Shown here piece by piece: positions 10,646 to 22,429 of a stretch of DNA of 54,945 nt. Location: positions 50,457 to 105,401 of the forward strand of contig NW_019091715.1 of the NCBI RefSeq assembly GCF_001949145.1, read 5' to 3'. A model generated the notes under the pieces. The model searched no databases and was not told the DNA's origin. It was given only the letters and a program-made list of their open reading frames with translations. The DNA is from Acanthaster planci. Lineage: Eukaryota; Echinodermata; Asteroidea; Valvatida; Acanthasteridae. A program made the position numbers and the translations under genes. Within the stretch, counting starts at the first letter, position 1. Every line of letters starts with the position of its first letter.

Positions 10646-11775
10646 TGCTGGAGGCGTCGGGTCAGACTCTGCGGCCCCGGCGGCTCGTCGTCGGGTGCTT
10701 TGGCCAGAGCTGCCTCCAAGGAAAAACCAGTCTACATCTGGGGAACACCACCCCCCCCCGCCTCTTCTCGGAGGTGACCAAATGCAAGAAATCTCCTCCA
10801 TCCGATCCTTCCATGGACACCACTCACCTCATCCCCCTCAAATCTCTCTCTTCCCTCCGTAAAATTACCTGGAAAGTCAGCACCCTGATGCAGGTAATTT
10901 TTCCCACCATCTCCCAGGCCCTCGATACTGATCTTACCAATCCCTCCGCGTCAGTCCCTTCCACTCCCGTTCCCACCCCCTCTACGCCCACCTCCGCTGC
11001 TGATGGCACCGATACGGACTCGACACAGTGGGAGGACTTGCAGGCCGACGATGATCCTTTCGGCTCTTCCCACTTCAAACGGGCCCCTTAAACCCAATGA
11101 ACTCCTTACCTTTCTGAAAAATGTTAATTCCAACAAAAAAACTTAAACTTATTGCACGGAAATTCACCCCAAACATCCCCGTCCTTGTTGCTCAACTAAA
11201 CCCCTGGAAAAACAGCCCTCTCTTCAAACAAAACTTGCAGCAGAGGATTTACAAACTCATTAAAAAGCTAGATGTCTAACTTTTCCCCTTTATTTCATTA
11301 TGGGCTTTAATCACTTCACTTTTTATGTTTTTATAATGACGCTGTCACTGCTGACTTTGAACGCTTGGGGCTGTTTGCCTACGGTTAAACATGCCTCTCT
11401 TCACACCTATATTGACATGCTTTGCAATTAACTGGATATCATTTTTCTCCAGGAAACCTATACTTTAAACTATCAGTTTGTATCCTGGAGTTCATGGCCT
11501 ACATGTAGCTATACTCCCTACTGTAATCCCAGCCCCTCGCATGGATCTGGGGTCACTACTCTTATTAAAAATAATATTTCTGTCCTTGAATCTTCTTCTG
11601 TTTGTGATGGTCACGTCACTTATACTAAGATCTCTCGAAATAACGTCATATTTTACCTGTACAATATTCTCATCCCTCAATCTGACAGTGAAGCCTTAAA
11701 AGCATTTACAAACATTGCGACCCCATCAGTGATGGTGTCATTATAGTTGGAGGTGACTTTAATTGCACTTTTGAC
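10646..11775 (+). pseudogene. Tx1/L1-like LINE: leader ORF and first half of endonuclease
   Basis: A Ser/Thr/Pro-rich ORF (10645-11091) is followed by an endonuclease remnant: TLNAWGL (about 11354), DIIFLQETY (11434-11460), a GSGV..LIKNN block (about 11550) and GGDFNC (11749-11766). These are APE-nuclease blocks in the spacing of L1/Tx1-type elements; the E of QET and the D of GDFN are catalytic. Several stops and frameshifts are present. The nuclease stops abruptly at about 11775, where piggyBac sequence starts, and the rest of the nuclease and the linker to RT are missing. The RT resumes at 13830. Confidence 0.7.
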
Positions 11776-12298
11776 AGCATCCCGGTCGGCTGACCTGGGT
11801 GTCAGCGGTTCTCTCTTGGCCATGGTGTGGCGAGACAAGCGCAACATCCGTATGCTCTCCACCATGCATACGGCAGACATCCGTGGAACCGGCAAGCAAG
11901 ACAGGACAGGGCAGGAAAAGCAGAAACCGACCTGTATCATCGAGTAGAATGCCCTGATGGGGGGCGTTGACAAGAGCGACCAACTAGCAGCATATCATCG
12001 AGCAACTCGTAAGTCCCTCAAGTGGTAGAAGAAGCTCTTCTTCTACCTGCTCAACTTGACGCTGGTGAACAACTACGACGTGTACCTGGCCGTTGGTCAC
12101 CGCCTCTCCTTCCTCGACTACCGCTTGAGTCTTGTCCATGAGCTGCTGTTCGACGAGCCCTTGCCCGAGTACCGCCCTCAGCACGATACTCCACCAGTCA
12201 CCAACTCCCGCTTTGTCGGCCGACACTTCCCCGTGGACTTTGAGAGGACCAGCTATGGCAACTTCCGCTACCGGCGGTGTGTCCTCTGCGCTTCCCGT
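11776..12298 (+). pseudogene. piggyBac-type transposase, C-terminal half
   Basis: A single frame reads VWRDKRNIRMLSTMH, then YNALMGGVDKSDQ across a stop, then WKKLFFYLLNLTLVN, and finally RYRRCVLCA, the start of a C-terminal cysteine-rich domain. The MGGVDKSDQ block is diagnostic for piggyBac (PGBD4-like) transposases. Two in-frame TAG codons (11945-11947 where Tyr is expected, and 12026-12028 where Trp is expected) break it, both single-base changes. The N-terminal half and first catalytic aspartates are absent; the C-terminus runs into the assembly gap. Function was cut-and-paste transposition at TTAA; this copy is dead. Confidence 0.85.
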
Positions 12299-12727
12299 NN
12301 NNNNNNNNNNNNNNNNNNNNNNNNNNNNNNNNNNNNNNNNNNNNNNNNNNNNNNNNNNNNNNNNNNNNNNNNNNNNNNNNNNNNNNNNNNNNNNNNNNNN
12401 NNNNNNNNNNNNNNNNNNNNNNNNNNNNNNNNNNNNNNNNNNNNNNNNNNNNNNNNNNNNNNNNNNNNNNNNNNNNNNNNNNNNNNNNNNNNNNNNNNNN
12501 NNNNNNNNNNNNNNNNNNNNNNNNNNNNNNNNNNNNNNNNNNNNNNNNNNNNNNNNNNNNNNNNNNNNNNNNNNNNNNNNNNNNNNNNNNNNNNNNNNNN
12601 NNNNNNNNNNNNNNNNNNNNNNNNNNNNNNNNNNNNNNNNNNNNNNNNNNNNNNNNNNNNNNNNNNNNNNNNNNNNNNNNNNNNNNNNNNNNNNNNNNNN
12701 NNNNNNNNNNNNNNNNNNNNNNNNNNN
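12299..12727. other. Assembly gap (Ns)
   Basis: 429 undetermined bases. A 126-bp tandem repeat abuts the right edge, so the gap probably hides further repeat units and the end of the piggyBac coding region. Confidence 0.95.
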
Positions 12728-12953
12728 TTTTACTAGGTGGTCATGTTTTCAACCTTTAAAAAAATGACAAAAAAGACAAAGTTTCTGGAAAGTACTGCTT
12801 TGAGGATGTTGTGTTTTCATCTCTTTAAAAAGTGGCACATTTCCTTGTAATGGTTTTACTAGGTGGTCATGTTTTCAACCTTTGAAAAAAATGACCAAAA
12901 AAAGACAAAGTTTCTGGAAAGTACTGCTTTGAGGATGTTGTATTTTCATCCTT
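12728..12953. repeat. 126-bp tandem repeat, about 1.8 copies visible
   Basis: The segment beginning TTTTACTAGGTGGTCATG occurs at 12728 and again at 12854 with few differences. The first visible unit begins exactly at the gap edge. Confidence 0.85.
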
Positions 12954-13423
12954 TTCATTCCTTGCACCGGTGTTTGCTTTTTATTTGATTAGAAAAAGTG
13001 GAAATTTATTTTACTACTTTTATGAGTTCAACTATTTCAATGAGAAAATAAAACACAAGAGAAATGATAAGAAGAAAATAAGAGAAAAAGAGGTTCTCTC
13101 CAAATATTTGTCTGTGTGTATTTCTATGTGTACTTTATTTTATTGGTTTCTAAATTTTACTTGAAATTGTTTGGGAAATAAAGTTTGGGAGGGGAAATAT
13201 CTTACACTGTGGGAGGGAAAATGAACAAGTTGGGAGATAAAATATGAGAGTGGTTTGGGGGAGATACAAGTTGGGTAGATGGGAAAATATATAACAGAAA
13301 AAACCCCAAATAGCAAAAGTTACATGCAGCAGTGCCAGGAAAAAGCCACACTTTTAGACCCCTTTTTTTTACAGCATGAATTCATTTGTCCGTCGTTGCC
13401 CGCACTCATTGAACAGTTGACAA

Positions 13424-13493
13424 AGCCCAGTGCACGTGCACAGCTTCCCATTCACTCAAGCCCAGTGCACGTGCACAGCTTCCCATTCACTCA
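13424..13493. repeat. 35-bp direct repeat, two copies, with a palindromic core
   Basis: The unit starts AGCCCAGTGCACGTGCAC and is repeated exactly at 13459. The core GTGCACGTGCAC is self-complementary. Confidence 0.85.
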
Positions 13494-13599
13494 CCGCATA
13501 TTACACGCTGAGGTCTTGACCGTCAATCGCTCCGCAAAGCAACATGGCAGCATAGCCACGCACTGGGCTAAGGCCCGGAACAAACGAGCCCTTATGTAA

Positions 13600-13829
13600 C
13601 ACACACAGTGGGGGCTCTATACAGAGCGGGCGGCGTGGCTGCAAAACCGAAGGGTCAATGGAAGTTGCTTGTGAGGGCTAGGCTCGCCATGGGACACCCA
13701 TTTTATGGGATTTAGGTGTTCAGAAAAAAAGATATGAATTTTTGAAGATTTTTGAAAAACGAAAATATGAAAAAACCGCCCGGCATTGCATGTAACGGTT
13801 AAAAAAAGCACCTGGCAGCAAGTGGTTAA
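13600..13829. mobile_element. piggyBac right end with TTAA target at 13826-13829
   Basis: The stretch ends CCTGGCAGCAAGTGG then TTAA; read outward this is TTAACCACTTGCTGCCAGG, the form of many piggyBac ends. A second imperfect copy (GCATGTAACGG then TTAA) lies about 30 bases inside. The Tx1-like LINE coding starts again exactly after the TTAA. The left end of the element was lost with flanking LINE sequence. Confidence 0.6.
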
Positions 13830-15250
13830 CTCTGTTGATTCGGAAGATCTTGACATTCCTCCAAGTCTGGAAGAACTGGATGCAGTGGTCAAGCAACTTG
13901 GCAGAAATAAAACTCCTGGCCTGGACGTCTCACTTCGGAATTTTTTCAGTCCTGGCCTCTTTTCAAAGATGATTTTCCCTTTGTTATTTCTTTTGCTTGC
14001 AGCTCCGGAATTCTTCTGCATTCTTTTCATTGAGCTGTCATTACACTCATTCCCAAAAAGGGGGACTTTTCTGATATAGTCAATTGGCGTCTGGTTTTCC
14101 TAAGTAAATACGGACTATAAAATTTTTGCAAAGTTGCTTGCCAATTGTTTAAAACAATTTATTGGTAATTTGGTCCACCAAGACCAGAGTTACTGTGTTC
14201 CTGGTCGGACAATTTATGATAATATTTCTCTTATTAGAGATATCATTAATTTCTGTAATTTTAATGATATACCTTTAGCCGTGGTCAACTTTGACCAAAA
14301 GAAAGCTTTCGATAACGTTGACCACAGTTTCTTGTTTGATACTATGAGAGCCATTAGTTTTGGGGACGCTTTATTTCATATATTAAAGTTTTGTACAATG
14401 GGGCCGAGAGCCTGGTGAAGGTGTGTGGTTCTTTGACTGCACCCTTCACCTTCGACAAGGGCATCCGTCAAGGTTGTCTGCTCTCAGGCCTCCTTTACTC
14501 TATTGCAATAGAACCTTTTTAAAATAAATTCTGTATAAATCTTAATAATCACAATTTTCTCCTTCCCGGTACTGATAGATATTGCTTGGTCTCGGCATAT
14601 TGCCGATGACATTTCCATTTTTGTCACCTCCAACACCGGTTTTAAAATAATTGAGCAAATGTATTATCTTTTCAGTAGAGCCATTGCTGCAAGTTTAAAC
14701 ACTCGAAAATCCCAGGGGTTGTGGGTTGGTTTGTGGATTGGACGAGTTGACCGGCCCCTGAATTTTCAGTGGTATAATCAAGGTCTCACTTTTTTTGGAG
14801 TTTGCTTGGGAAACACTCACGACTTTCTCAAACAAAATATAAAGAAAAAGTCAAAACTCCCTCGCAATGGAAACGTCTGTCTTCTGCTCAATCCTTTAAA
14901 AGAGAAATTCTCATGGCCAATCAACTCGCAGCTTCTGAACTCTTTCATGGCTTGGCTGTTCTCTCTCCCCCTGAAAATGTCCTGAGCGAACTCCAAGATT
15001 TGCTGGTCAACTTCATCTGGTCTGGGAAAAACAAATTCTTTTCCAAAGACCCAACAGGGGCGGTCTCGGTCTTGCATGCATGCAAGCATGCACACTCGCC
15101 TACAGAGAATGTCCACTATTCAACGTTTTCTTGATCTTTGTCTTCATCCTGCCTACACCATGGTCAGTTATTTTCTCCGGCGTTACAAAAAACTCGACTT
15201 TGACTTTCAACTCTTCCAAATCAATATCGAACCATAATTCTTCATAAGCA
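13830..15250 (+). pseudogene. Tx1/L1-like LINE reverse transcriptase and C-terminus
   Basis: Blocks in order: LDIPPSLEELDAVVKQL and NKTPGLD (13850-13925), ALITLIPKKGD-like text in shifted frames (14040-14070), DQSYCVPGRTIYDNISLIRD (14176-14240), AVVNFDQKKAFDNVDHSFL (14280-14335), KGIRQGCLLSGLLYS (14459-14505), ADDISIFV (14602-14625, in place of YADD) and the C-terminal NQLAASELFHGLAVLSPP (14918-14975) and LVNFIWSG. This order and wording is that of Tx1-like elements of the L1 clade. Many frameshifts and stops make it non-functional. Decayed C-terminal text continues to about 15690. Confidence 0.85.
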
Positions 15251-17099
15251 TTCCTGCATTCTATGGCAAGCTACTGCATGCTTTGACAGCATCCTGAGCT
15301 CAGATTGAAATACCTTTGGATGCGATCAGTCATGTTATCAACATTCCTATCAATAGTACTCTTCTCGAACATGCGGCTTATGATGGGAACACCTGTTCTC
15401 GGCTCCTGTAGTGCGGGATCAGGATCATCCACCATCTTCTCCACCCCTCCACCGGTCGCTGGCTGGAAGCTGAAGATTTACATTTTGTCTCCTCGAGAAT
15501 CCGTTGTCCTTCCTTCCACCTCATTGACAAGTTGCTTTACCACTTTCATCTCGGCCTCCGCTCGTCTTTTCCGTCTCTCTTCAGCTTTTCCATCTACTTC
15601 ACAGCTTCCTGCCTTCTTTCCTTGTTCTTCATCATCTCAACTCTGACATCCCCCCTCCTGCAGATGGTGCGGAGAAGAAGCACTGTCACCCAGCCACCAT
15701 AGATGGCTCACTCCAGGACAAAATACGAGAAATGGAACATGCCCAAGACTCGAGGGATGAAACAAATCTACCAATTCTCTTTAAGTCAATGTGTATTATC
15801 CCAACACTCACTTAGATCCTTTTCCACAATTCTTTGTCCTTTAAACTTTTACACACTACTTCAAGATCTATTTATGTTGTTTTTCCACCACATAGTCAGA
15901 TTCTGTTTTCTTATCTGCAGCACAATTTCAAGTCAGTTTTGTTTTACACCATTTTACCCTATTTACATCTTTCTAAAATCTGCAGAGGTTTCTTTAATAA
16001 AGGTTAAAGGTTTCTTTCTGTTTGTCACAACAACAACCTCAATAATTACTAAGTTCCAAAATTGTTCACCCCTTTTACCGTGGTACCTTCCACAGCAGTT
16101 TTCACCAACACTTAGTTTTCAATCTTTTTCTCCTTACTGCAACTTCATAATATCATTACCAATAATCACACTTCAATTTTTATCAGCGAGTCATCCAACA
16201 CCGGCAATTTTGTGTGGCTTTTCAATCTAACACTTGACAGAACTCACAATAATGTTTCACAATTAGCACTTAACACAATCTCTGTCCAAAAGAAAAATAC
16301 ATGTATATACCAGTAAATATTCAAAATTACAAGTCTGTCAGTGTTTTGGGTGAACGGCTAAAGTGTTCCTCCCATCCCATGCACGTATGGTTCCTGGAAC
16401 CTTGGAAGCTTTCTTGGCCAATGGAACACTCGGAGGGCTCAAGTTCAGGGTGGGTTCTCAGTCTCGCTGCAATTAACAAAGGGGTCACAGTAATCACGGT
16501 GACGAAACTGGCCCAACAGTTCCCAGGGCTGACTATCGACTGAAACTGGACCAAAGAGCTACAGTAGGACTTATAACAAATGGCCATACTCCGAACAAAA
16601 GACCGAGCTGCTGGGAATTGCTAACATGTTTTCAGTTGTCAATTGAGGGGGAAATTGGTCATTGTTTTGAAAGATTATACCACTGTCTTGCAATCAGCGC
16701 GAGCGGATTACCACCGGGGACAAAAGCGCTCCAGCACTCTAGTGATGAGCAATACAATACCGCTGCAGGCTAATTTGGCCCATATTGAAAAGATGCCAGT
16801 GGTGCACTGTGCCAATTTCAGGACTAAAAGAAAGTTACATAACACCGCACAGTCTGGGCCCTTTTTTACAAAGCGGCAGGTCCGGCTAAAATACTTGATA
16901 GGTGCTTCTCAGACTGTAGACCAGCCTAATGGAATTCATAATAAATCTAGTCTTATGGTAAATGAACTTGAATCCTTTTTCAGGGGTGAGTTGGGAAGGT
17001 TTGATAGTGAAGGAAGCATAGACGGCACTAAAATGACTGCAATCTGCCAGTGCAGACAGTTAACTTTCATCCTGTATTTTGTTCTGGTCAACACTGTGT
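15251..17099. other. Decayed LINE 3-prime region, then sequence without recognised genes
   Basis: 15251-15700 probably continues the Tx1-like LINE. 15700-16640 is AT-rich and gene-poor; the 175-codon ORF at 15703-16230 is Phe/Ser/Ile-rich and looks like chance. The ORF at 16643 is open for 248 codons, but only its end lies over the repeat described next. Confidence 0.35.
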
Positions 17100-17480
17100 G
17101 CCCGTTTTCTTCGGGAAATGCCCCATGCTGTAGTCGGTGGTACCACTGGCATGCCGTTTCATTCAGAATGCGGTTGGTTTGTGCAGTACATGCAGGACCT
17201 GGTGTGGGAGCGACCCACAAGTCTTGTCGTGGTACACCTGGTAATGGTCTGCAGCGGGAATGCCCCTGTGCTGCAGGCGATGGCATGCCAGACATACCGT
17301 TTCATTCGGAATGCTGTCGGGCTGTGCCTAATTGGGCAGCAGGGGGGACATTCACCCTCATACACCTTACAAGTCTTTCAACAATGTAGTACAGCAAAGG
17401 TTTTCTGGAGAGCACCCCCTTGCTGTGGTCAGCGGCAAGACAGACATGCCATTCCATGCCTTTTGTGATGTTGAATGTGA
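17100..17480 (+). repeat. Three ~147-bp imperfect repeats with protein-like content
   Basis: Units begin near 17113, 17258 and 17405. Translated in their best frames they read REMPHAVVGG...MPFHSECG, RECPCAAGDG...IPFHSECC and EHPLAVVSGKTDMPFHAFCD, so the shared core is a P..AV..G....PFH..C motif. The three are in different frames, so the present copy is broken. The third is followed by DVECDGKQVHLTEVE and a stop. A strong donor (CTCAG then GTAAGT) lies at 17631. I do not recognise the family. It could be a decayed exon with internal repeats or a minisatellite that is open by chance. Confidence 0.4.
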
Positions 17481-17813
17481 TGGCAAACAAGTTCATTTGA
17501 CGGAGGTGGAGTGAATGGAGCCGAGCGGCTCCTCACACAAGTTGATGATGGTGGTGTTGTCCATGGTCAGACATGAGGCTTCTGGGACTAATTCTCAGGA
17601 CATGGCTCGTCAAAAACCAATGATGCTCTCAGGTAAGTTTCACAAAACTTTATGGTCTGACTGCCTTATCCATTTCGTATGTATATAAGTATGGCAGCAA
17701 TAAATAATTGGAATGATGCAGAGAAAGTCATGTTTTGGGCATCTCACAAGAGCACAAGATGCCCTAGCAGATATGATGCCAGAAGCACGGAGGGACTTTT
17801 CCTTGATTCTACT

Positions 17814-18149
17814 GCGCTTTACCTACCCAAACAGTCACTACATGTGCAAATTTCCCATGCTCGCATGGCCATTCGCTGAATAAGACTTTATCATCCGAGA
17901 AGCCCATTACCTCCCACTATGCACTGCTGTCCCGTCGCCATGATCGTCCTTCTTTTCTCAGCGCCATATCGCAACGGACATGTCTTTTTGACATCTGCGA
18001 ATTATTCAAGTTTTCCGTTTTTTGCTATCGCTTCTGAATAAACCTTTACCTTGTTGTGATTTCATTTGTGTTGGTAAGAGTGTTATTTTCTGGTTTCTTG
18101 GTGCCCTTTTTCTCTTTTTGTTTGTGTGTGCATCCTGCAGGTGTTTACA
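17814..18149 (+). repeat. DIRS-like leader, copy 1 (matches 29825-30189)
   Basis: This stretch and 29825-30189 share long runs, including CAGTCACTACAT, CCATGATCGTCCTTCTTTT, AGCGCCATA and the closing CCTGCAGGTGTTTAC. Each has an AATAAA-like word in its middle and is followed by a Pro/Ser-rich gag-like region, so it is the shared leader of one retroelement family. Confidence 0.65.
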
Positions 18150-18352
18150 GTGAGTGCTAAGAGTAACGGTCAACCCTACACTCCCCATAGGCCAGGCTAC
18201 TTGTGTGGTGCATTGGTTCGATAAAGCGGCCCCTACAATCCACACAACGGTTGCTGCATGAGAGAGTATGCGATTTTCCTTATTGTAGCGGCAATTGTGG
18301 GTTATGGCCTAACCGCTTGAGAGAGCACTTTCGATTTAAAGCGGTTTAACTG

Positions 18353-18620
18353 GGACAAGGCCAAGCCGCATGGGTGCTTCACCCCTATATGTGGCTCTGA
18401 CGAGGATAATGGCCTTAGCTGCGAGCGGGAGGGGCCCTTACTGAGGATCAGTGCGTCCTGTTCGACAGTTGTGCACAGGAGGCGACTGATGCAGCTAGAT
18501 CAAGCCCGCGTGTTCACGCCTGAGCTCTGATCACTGACGGAATGAGGGCAAGGCCAAGCCACACGAGGGAGTGCTCTGTTTCCTTAGTGGCTTAGACGAG
18601 GACTCCAGCCTTAACCGCGA
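18353..18620 (+). repeat. Direct repeat (~75 bp, 194 bp apart) in DIRS-like leader
   Basis: 18353-18427 and 18547-18620 both read CAAGGCCAAGCC, then GACGAGGA, then a CCTTA..GCGA end. They lie between the leader and the gag ORF. Confidence 0.55.
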
Positions 18621-18639
18621 CACTCAATTCTGCGTTAGT

Positions 18640-20540
18640 CAGACTCCCATGGGGAATTTTCTGACTTGTAATTTCTATTTCTTTGCCCTCCGACAGACCG
18701 CCTAGTTAACTGAGCCAGCACTTCCTACGACCATCGAAGACCCAACAAGTCGACTGACATAATGCCTATGGCTCACAAAAGCCAGCGGACCAACGGGGCT
18801 CCTCTTCCCCTGCCGGCTGCAACGGCTTCCGGCAGCCGTTGCAGGCGGTAAGCAGTTGCATCCTTGGTGGCACCAGCCGACCCGACACCTAGCCAGCCTC
18901 ATACCGACCACATCAGGGCGGGCTCCCTGCATTCCACTGGGTCAGGACTGCCTAATGGTTCTCCAATCCAAGGTGCTGGGGCACCCAGCAAGAACTCGCT
19001 GGGCACCACGGACTACTTCACTGCCCTGGTTTCAGGCCTCCTCAACCCATCCGCTGCTCTGGCTTCCAGCTTGGCATTCCCATTAATGCGGGACCCTCCT
19101 TGGCTGGCCCGCTGCCCCAAGAAGACAGCGTCCGTACCAGTCAAACCCCATCTTCCCTCTGGGGTACAGCCTTTGACTTTATCCGCTTTATCAACTGCTG
19201 AATCTCCTCCTTGTTCCAGATCAGAAGGCAGGTGCTCTTCTTCCCCTTCAGCGCTTGTTTGATACCAAAAAGAGACGTCATTTCTAACAACACGAACGCT
19301 TCCCTGAGCCATGGATGACAGCATCCCAGTCCATCAATGAATCTCTGTCCTTAGTTCGCTGCCTAAGTGACAGACCCACGCCAGTTTCCACCGCTCCGAA
19401 CCTGGACCTTCCGCCCCTGGCTCCTGCAGCCTCAACCTGCTCTGCGGTTACGGATGACTACTTATAGCGTGGTACTCAACGAAGCCTGGGCCAAGGTGGT
19501 GTCTCCCTTCCGAAACCTTTGGTCACATACGGGAGCATCCCATGGATCTGACCCTGGCATGGCTGTACCTCACTCTGAGCAGCAGACACCATCATCAGGA
19601 GAAGACGACGCCAACTCAACGTGCGACCTCACCCCCTCTGAAAGCCAGCTCCATCTCCTGCAGCGTGATATGATCCAAGTCCTCGGCCTTCCGGCTCACA
19701 CTCCCCCAAACAGGGGCACTGGCCGCGCCTCCTTCAAGCACCATGCAACCAGGCTGGAGTCTTCGGGTCCAACTTTCCCAGAGATCCTGCTTGACCGCTC
19801 TTGCATCAAGATCTTCGATTCAATGAGCAAGGCCACACAGGGCACCCTTATCCTCCTAGGGCCCTGGCTTATTGCCATTTTCTGAGGGAGGACTATGAAA
19901 ACTTCTTATCGGTACCGGAAATTCCAGACGCTGCCCGGACAAAATCAACACCGACTTGAGCAAGGCTCCTCGGAAGTCAATCTTTCACAATAGTGACAAG
20001 TCCTGCTTCGAGTCAGCCCTGGTTAAACTGGACAAGGCTTCTCACCTCGGCTTTCGCTGTTCAGCCTTCCTCCTCTTTCTCTTGGAATACATAGCATGTG
20101 CATGCGAGGAGAATTCACCAGTGTCCCCAGACTTAGCAGCTCTGGCTCTCCGGGGCCTAGATGAGGGCTTGGCCCTTACTTTTGAGCAATTCACTCGGAT
20201 CTCCTGCCTGGCTTCCTCCATCTGCAGAGCCATCGCCTTGGAGACGATGCATACCCCTCATGAAGGCGTGAGGCTAGATTCAAGGTTTCCCACTTTCTGG
20301 CAAGGATCTCTTTGCCGACAAGTTTCTGGAGTATCTTGAGGCCGAAGCCAAACACATCGTCACCACGAAGAAACTCTCCTTCCGGGAGCCAATGACTCCA
20401 GGTTTGCAGCAAACTCGCGTCAGCCTCAGAATTCCAAGCCGCTGCCACCCAGGACACATTTTTTTTGCCCTCTGCTCCCACAACCGACCAAGCATCATGC
20501 CTCAGGATAGGATTTTCAGTAACAAACTTTGTTATCACTT
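18640..20540 (+). pseudogene. DIRS-like retrotransposon gag, copy 1
   Basis: A Pro/Ser-rich N-terminal region (18850-19260) is followed by LTPSESQLHLLQ and DMIQVLGL (about 19631-19690). Next comes a helical domain with LDKASHLGFRCSAFLLFLLE (20027-20087), EENSPVSPDLAALALRGLDE and ISCLASSICRAIALE. This matches the first ORF of DIRS1-like elements, which encodes the nucleocapsid-like protein. The frame changes at about 19900 and 20290. No RT, RNase H or tyrosine recombinase follows, so the copy is truncated at about 20540. The same family appears at 30200-32090, sharing the DMIQVLGL block. Confidence 0.65.
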
Positions 20541-22429
20541 CCATGCATTTTAATTCGGATCATTTTAAACTCTTGTCAAGGCCTACATGTAAGAAACTTG
20601 GGCAATAGTTCTGCTGGTAAGTTGATTGATTCTTTTTTTGTGTGCATGTATCGAGCTCATGTTTTAAAATAAGTTTAATTAGCATGTGCAATTCTTTACA
20701 AATCCGTTCATCTTTTTTTCCATTTAGGTGACAAGCTGGCTCATGAGGAAAAGTAGCCTTGATGATTGCCGAGGTGCAGGGCAGTTAATAGACAAAACAA
20801 TATAGGATCGAAGTCAAGAAACACTTAAAATGGACTTTTCTGTAATTTCTGAATTTTTCTGTTATGAACAGAGAACAAATGTTGTGTGGCGTTAGTTTTA
20901 CTTGAATAAGTTTATTGAAACGTGTTTAATGACAGATAGATGGAAAATTGTGGGATTGATGTCTTTTAAATAAAAAATATGAAATAAGAAAATTGGAGAT
21001 AGGGGAAAGGGGTCGTGTGGGCGGTGACTTAAAAATTTATTGTGATCAGCTAAAAAACACTATTTTCAGACCATGTTGCATGTAAGTGTAGTCATGTGGA
21101 TGTACTGAGTGAGTTTCAGCCTACGTGTATTTCCTTTATTTTCTGAAAGTGGTTCATCGTTACTTTTGCGGCCATCAGATTTCTTATTTTATTACAAATT
21201 TCTTCAGCTACATGTAGTTTGTGTCATTGACTTGTATGTACTTTTTTGTAAAGCATTAAATGTATATTCAAGATTTCATTGTGACAAAAGGCTTCTGAAA
21301 ATGGTTGTAATATTTTTCCCTCTTAAATTATTTCATTAAAATTGAACAAGCATTTTTGCCAAATAAAAGCCAAAGCTAGGGCTAGCATCTTCATCCAGTT
21401 CTCCAGCCTTTATATTGAACATCCATGTCACAGGAAGAGTTTGAGGGTTTATAATCCTAAATGAAAAAAGGTAAGTCAGAGAAAGGACAGCATATATAAT
21501 TGCCACATCTTTTAAAACTGCATCTAAAAAAGTTAAAATTGACCTTTAGCCTAAATTTCTGATTTTGAGCATTCAAAAATTAGTTGAGCACTAACAGTTT
21601 TTCATAAAAATGGTGCAGCTCTTATTTATCACAGTAAACGCTGAGCTTAACTCTGAACTTCCAAGAGTGATTCGCGAAAGGACCCTTCTCCATTCTTGCT
21701 AATTCCAGCTCTTGGCCGTGTCAAGTGTAATAAACAGGGCGACAAGGAAGAACCCCAAATGTGATAGGCTCTGGATCATTAGGGGAAAGGTGCTTGTTTC
21801 AACAAGACAGGTTTGAATTAAATACATGAATTCTGATATCTTTTCATCACTAGAAATTTAAAAATGGAATCTATGAACGTATGAACCTGGTATCTTTTAT
21901 AAATTCTTTCAATACCCACAACATGGAAGTTTCTCAAGTCATTTACAGCATACTATCAGGGGCTCAATACCACAAACTAAACCATGCTAGGCACACGTAC
22001 TCATGATTCCCTTGCCCCATAAGGATTGTAAGGAATTTAGTTAACAGTTTTCCCTTTGAGAAGAAAGGCCGATGGAATTTTAAATGCTCTATTAAACATG
22101 TAAATGTAAAAACAGAAAACCTTTTTCGTTTATTGGAGCGAGACAGTAGGTTTACAATTTCCATGAAATTCGCCAGACTACATGGCAGACAAGAAACCAG
22201 GCAAAGCCAATCGTTTGCGAAAACAGTTATGCAGAGGACTCGGCCAGATCCTGCAACAAAGCCCGATTTAGTAGTGCCAAGGTTTGCATCGCTTCACATT
22301 TTATCCTATGCATGAAAAACTGTGTAAATTTTTCATGTTTGCATTGCCGGTAAATGTGTATTTTAGGATTAGATAATAGTTTTCGTAGAAGTTTATTGTC
22401 AGGAATTTTTATCCGCTTTTCTTAAATGT
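20541..22429. other. No recognised gene
   Basis: AT-rich sequence. A short ATG-initiated basic peptide ORF at 22182-22271 (29 codons, Lys/Arg-rich) is noted without support from a neighbour. Confidence 0.35.

Noticed and set aside
12056-12767. Long ORFs across the N block
   Set aside because: Open only because undetermined bases carry no stops.
15703-16230. 175-codon Phe/Ser-rich ORF as a membrane protein
   Set aside because: Composition follows T-rich DNA; no transmembrane pattern typical of a family, and it lies in decayed LINE flank.
16643-17389. 248-codon ORF as a single gene
   Set aside because: No family motifs in the first 150 codons; only the repeat region at the end looks protein-like, and its best peptides lie in different frames.
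22182-22271. Basic 29-codon ORF starting MADKKPGKANRLRKQL as a first exon
   Set aside because: Suggestive start, but no donor keeps the frame, no downstream exon was seen and length is within chance.
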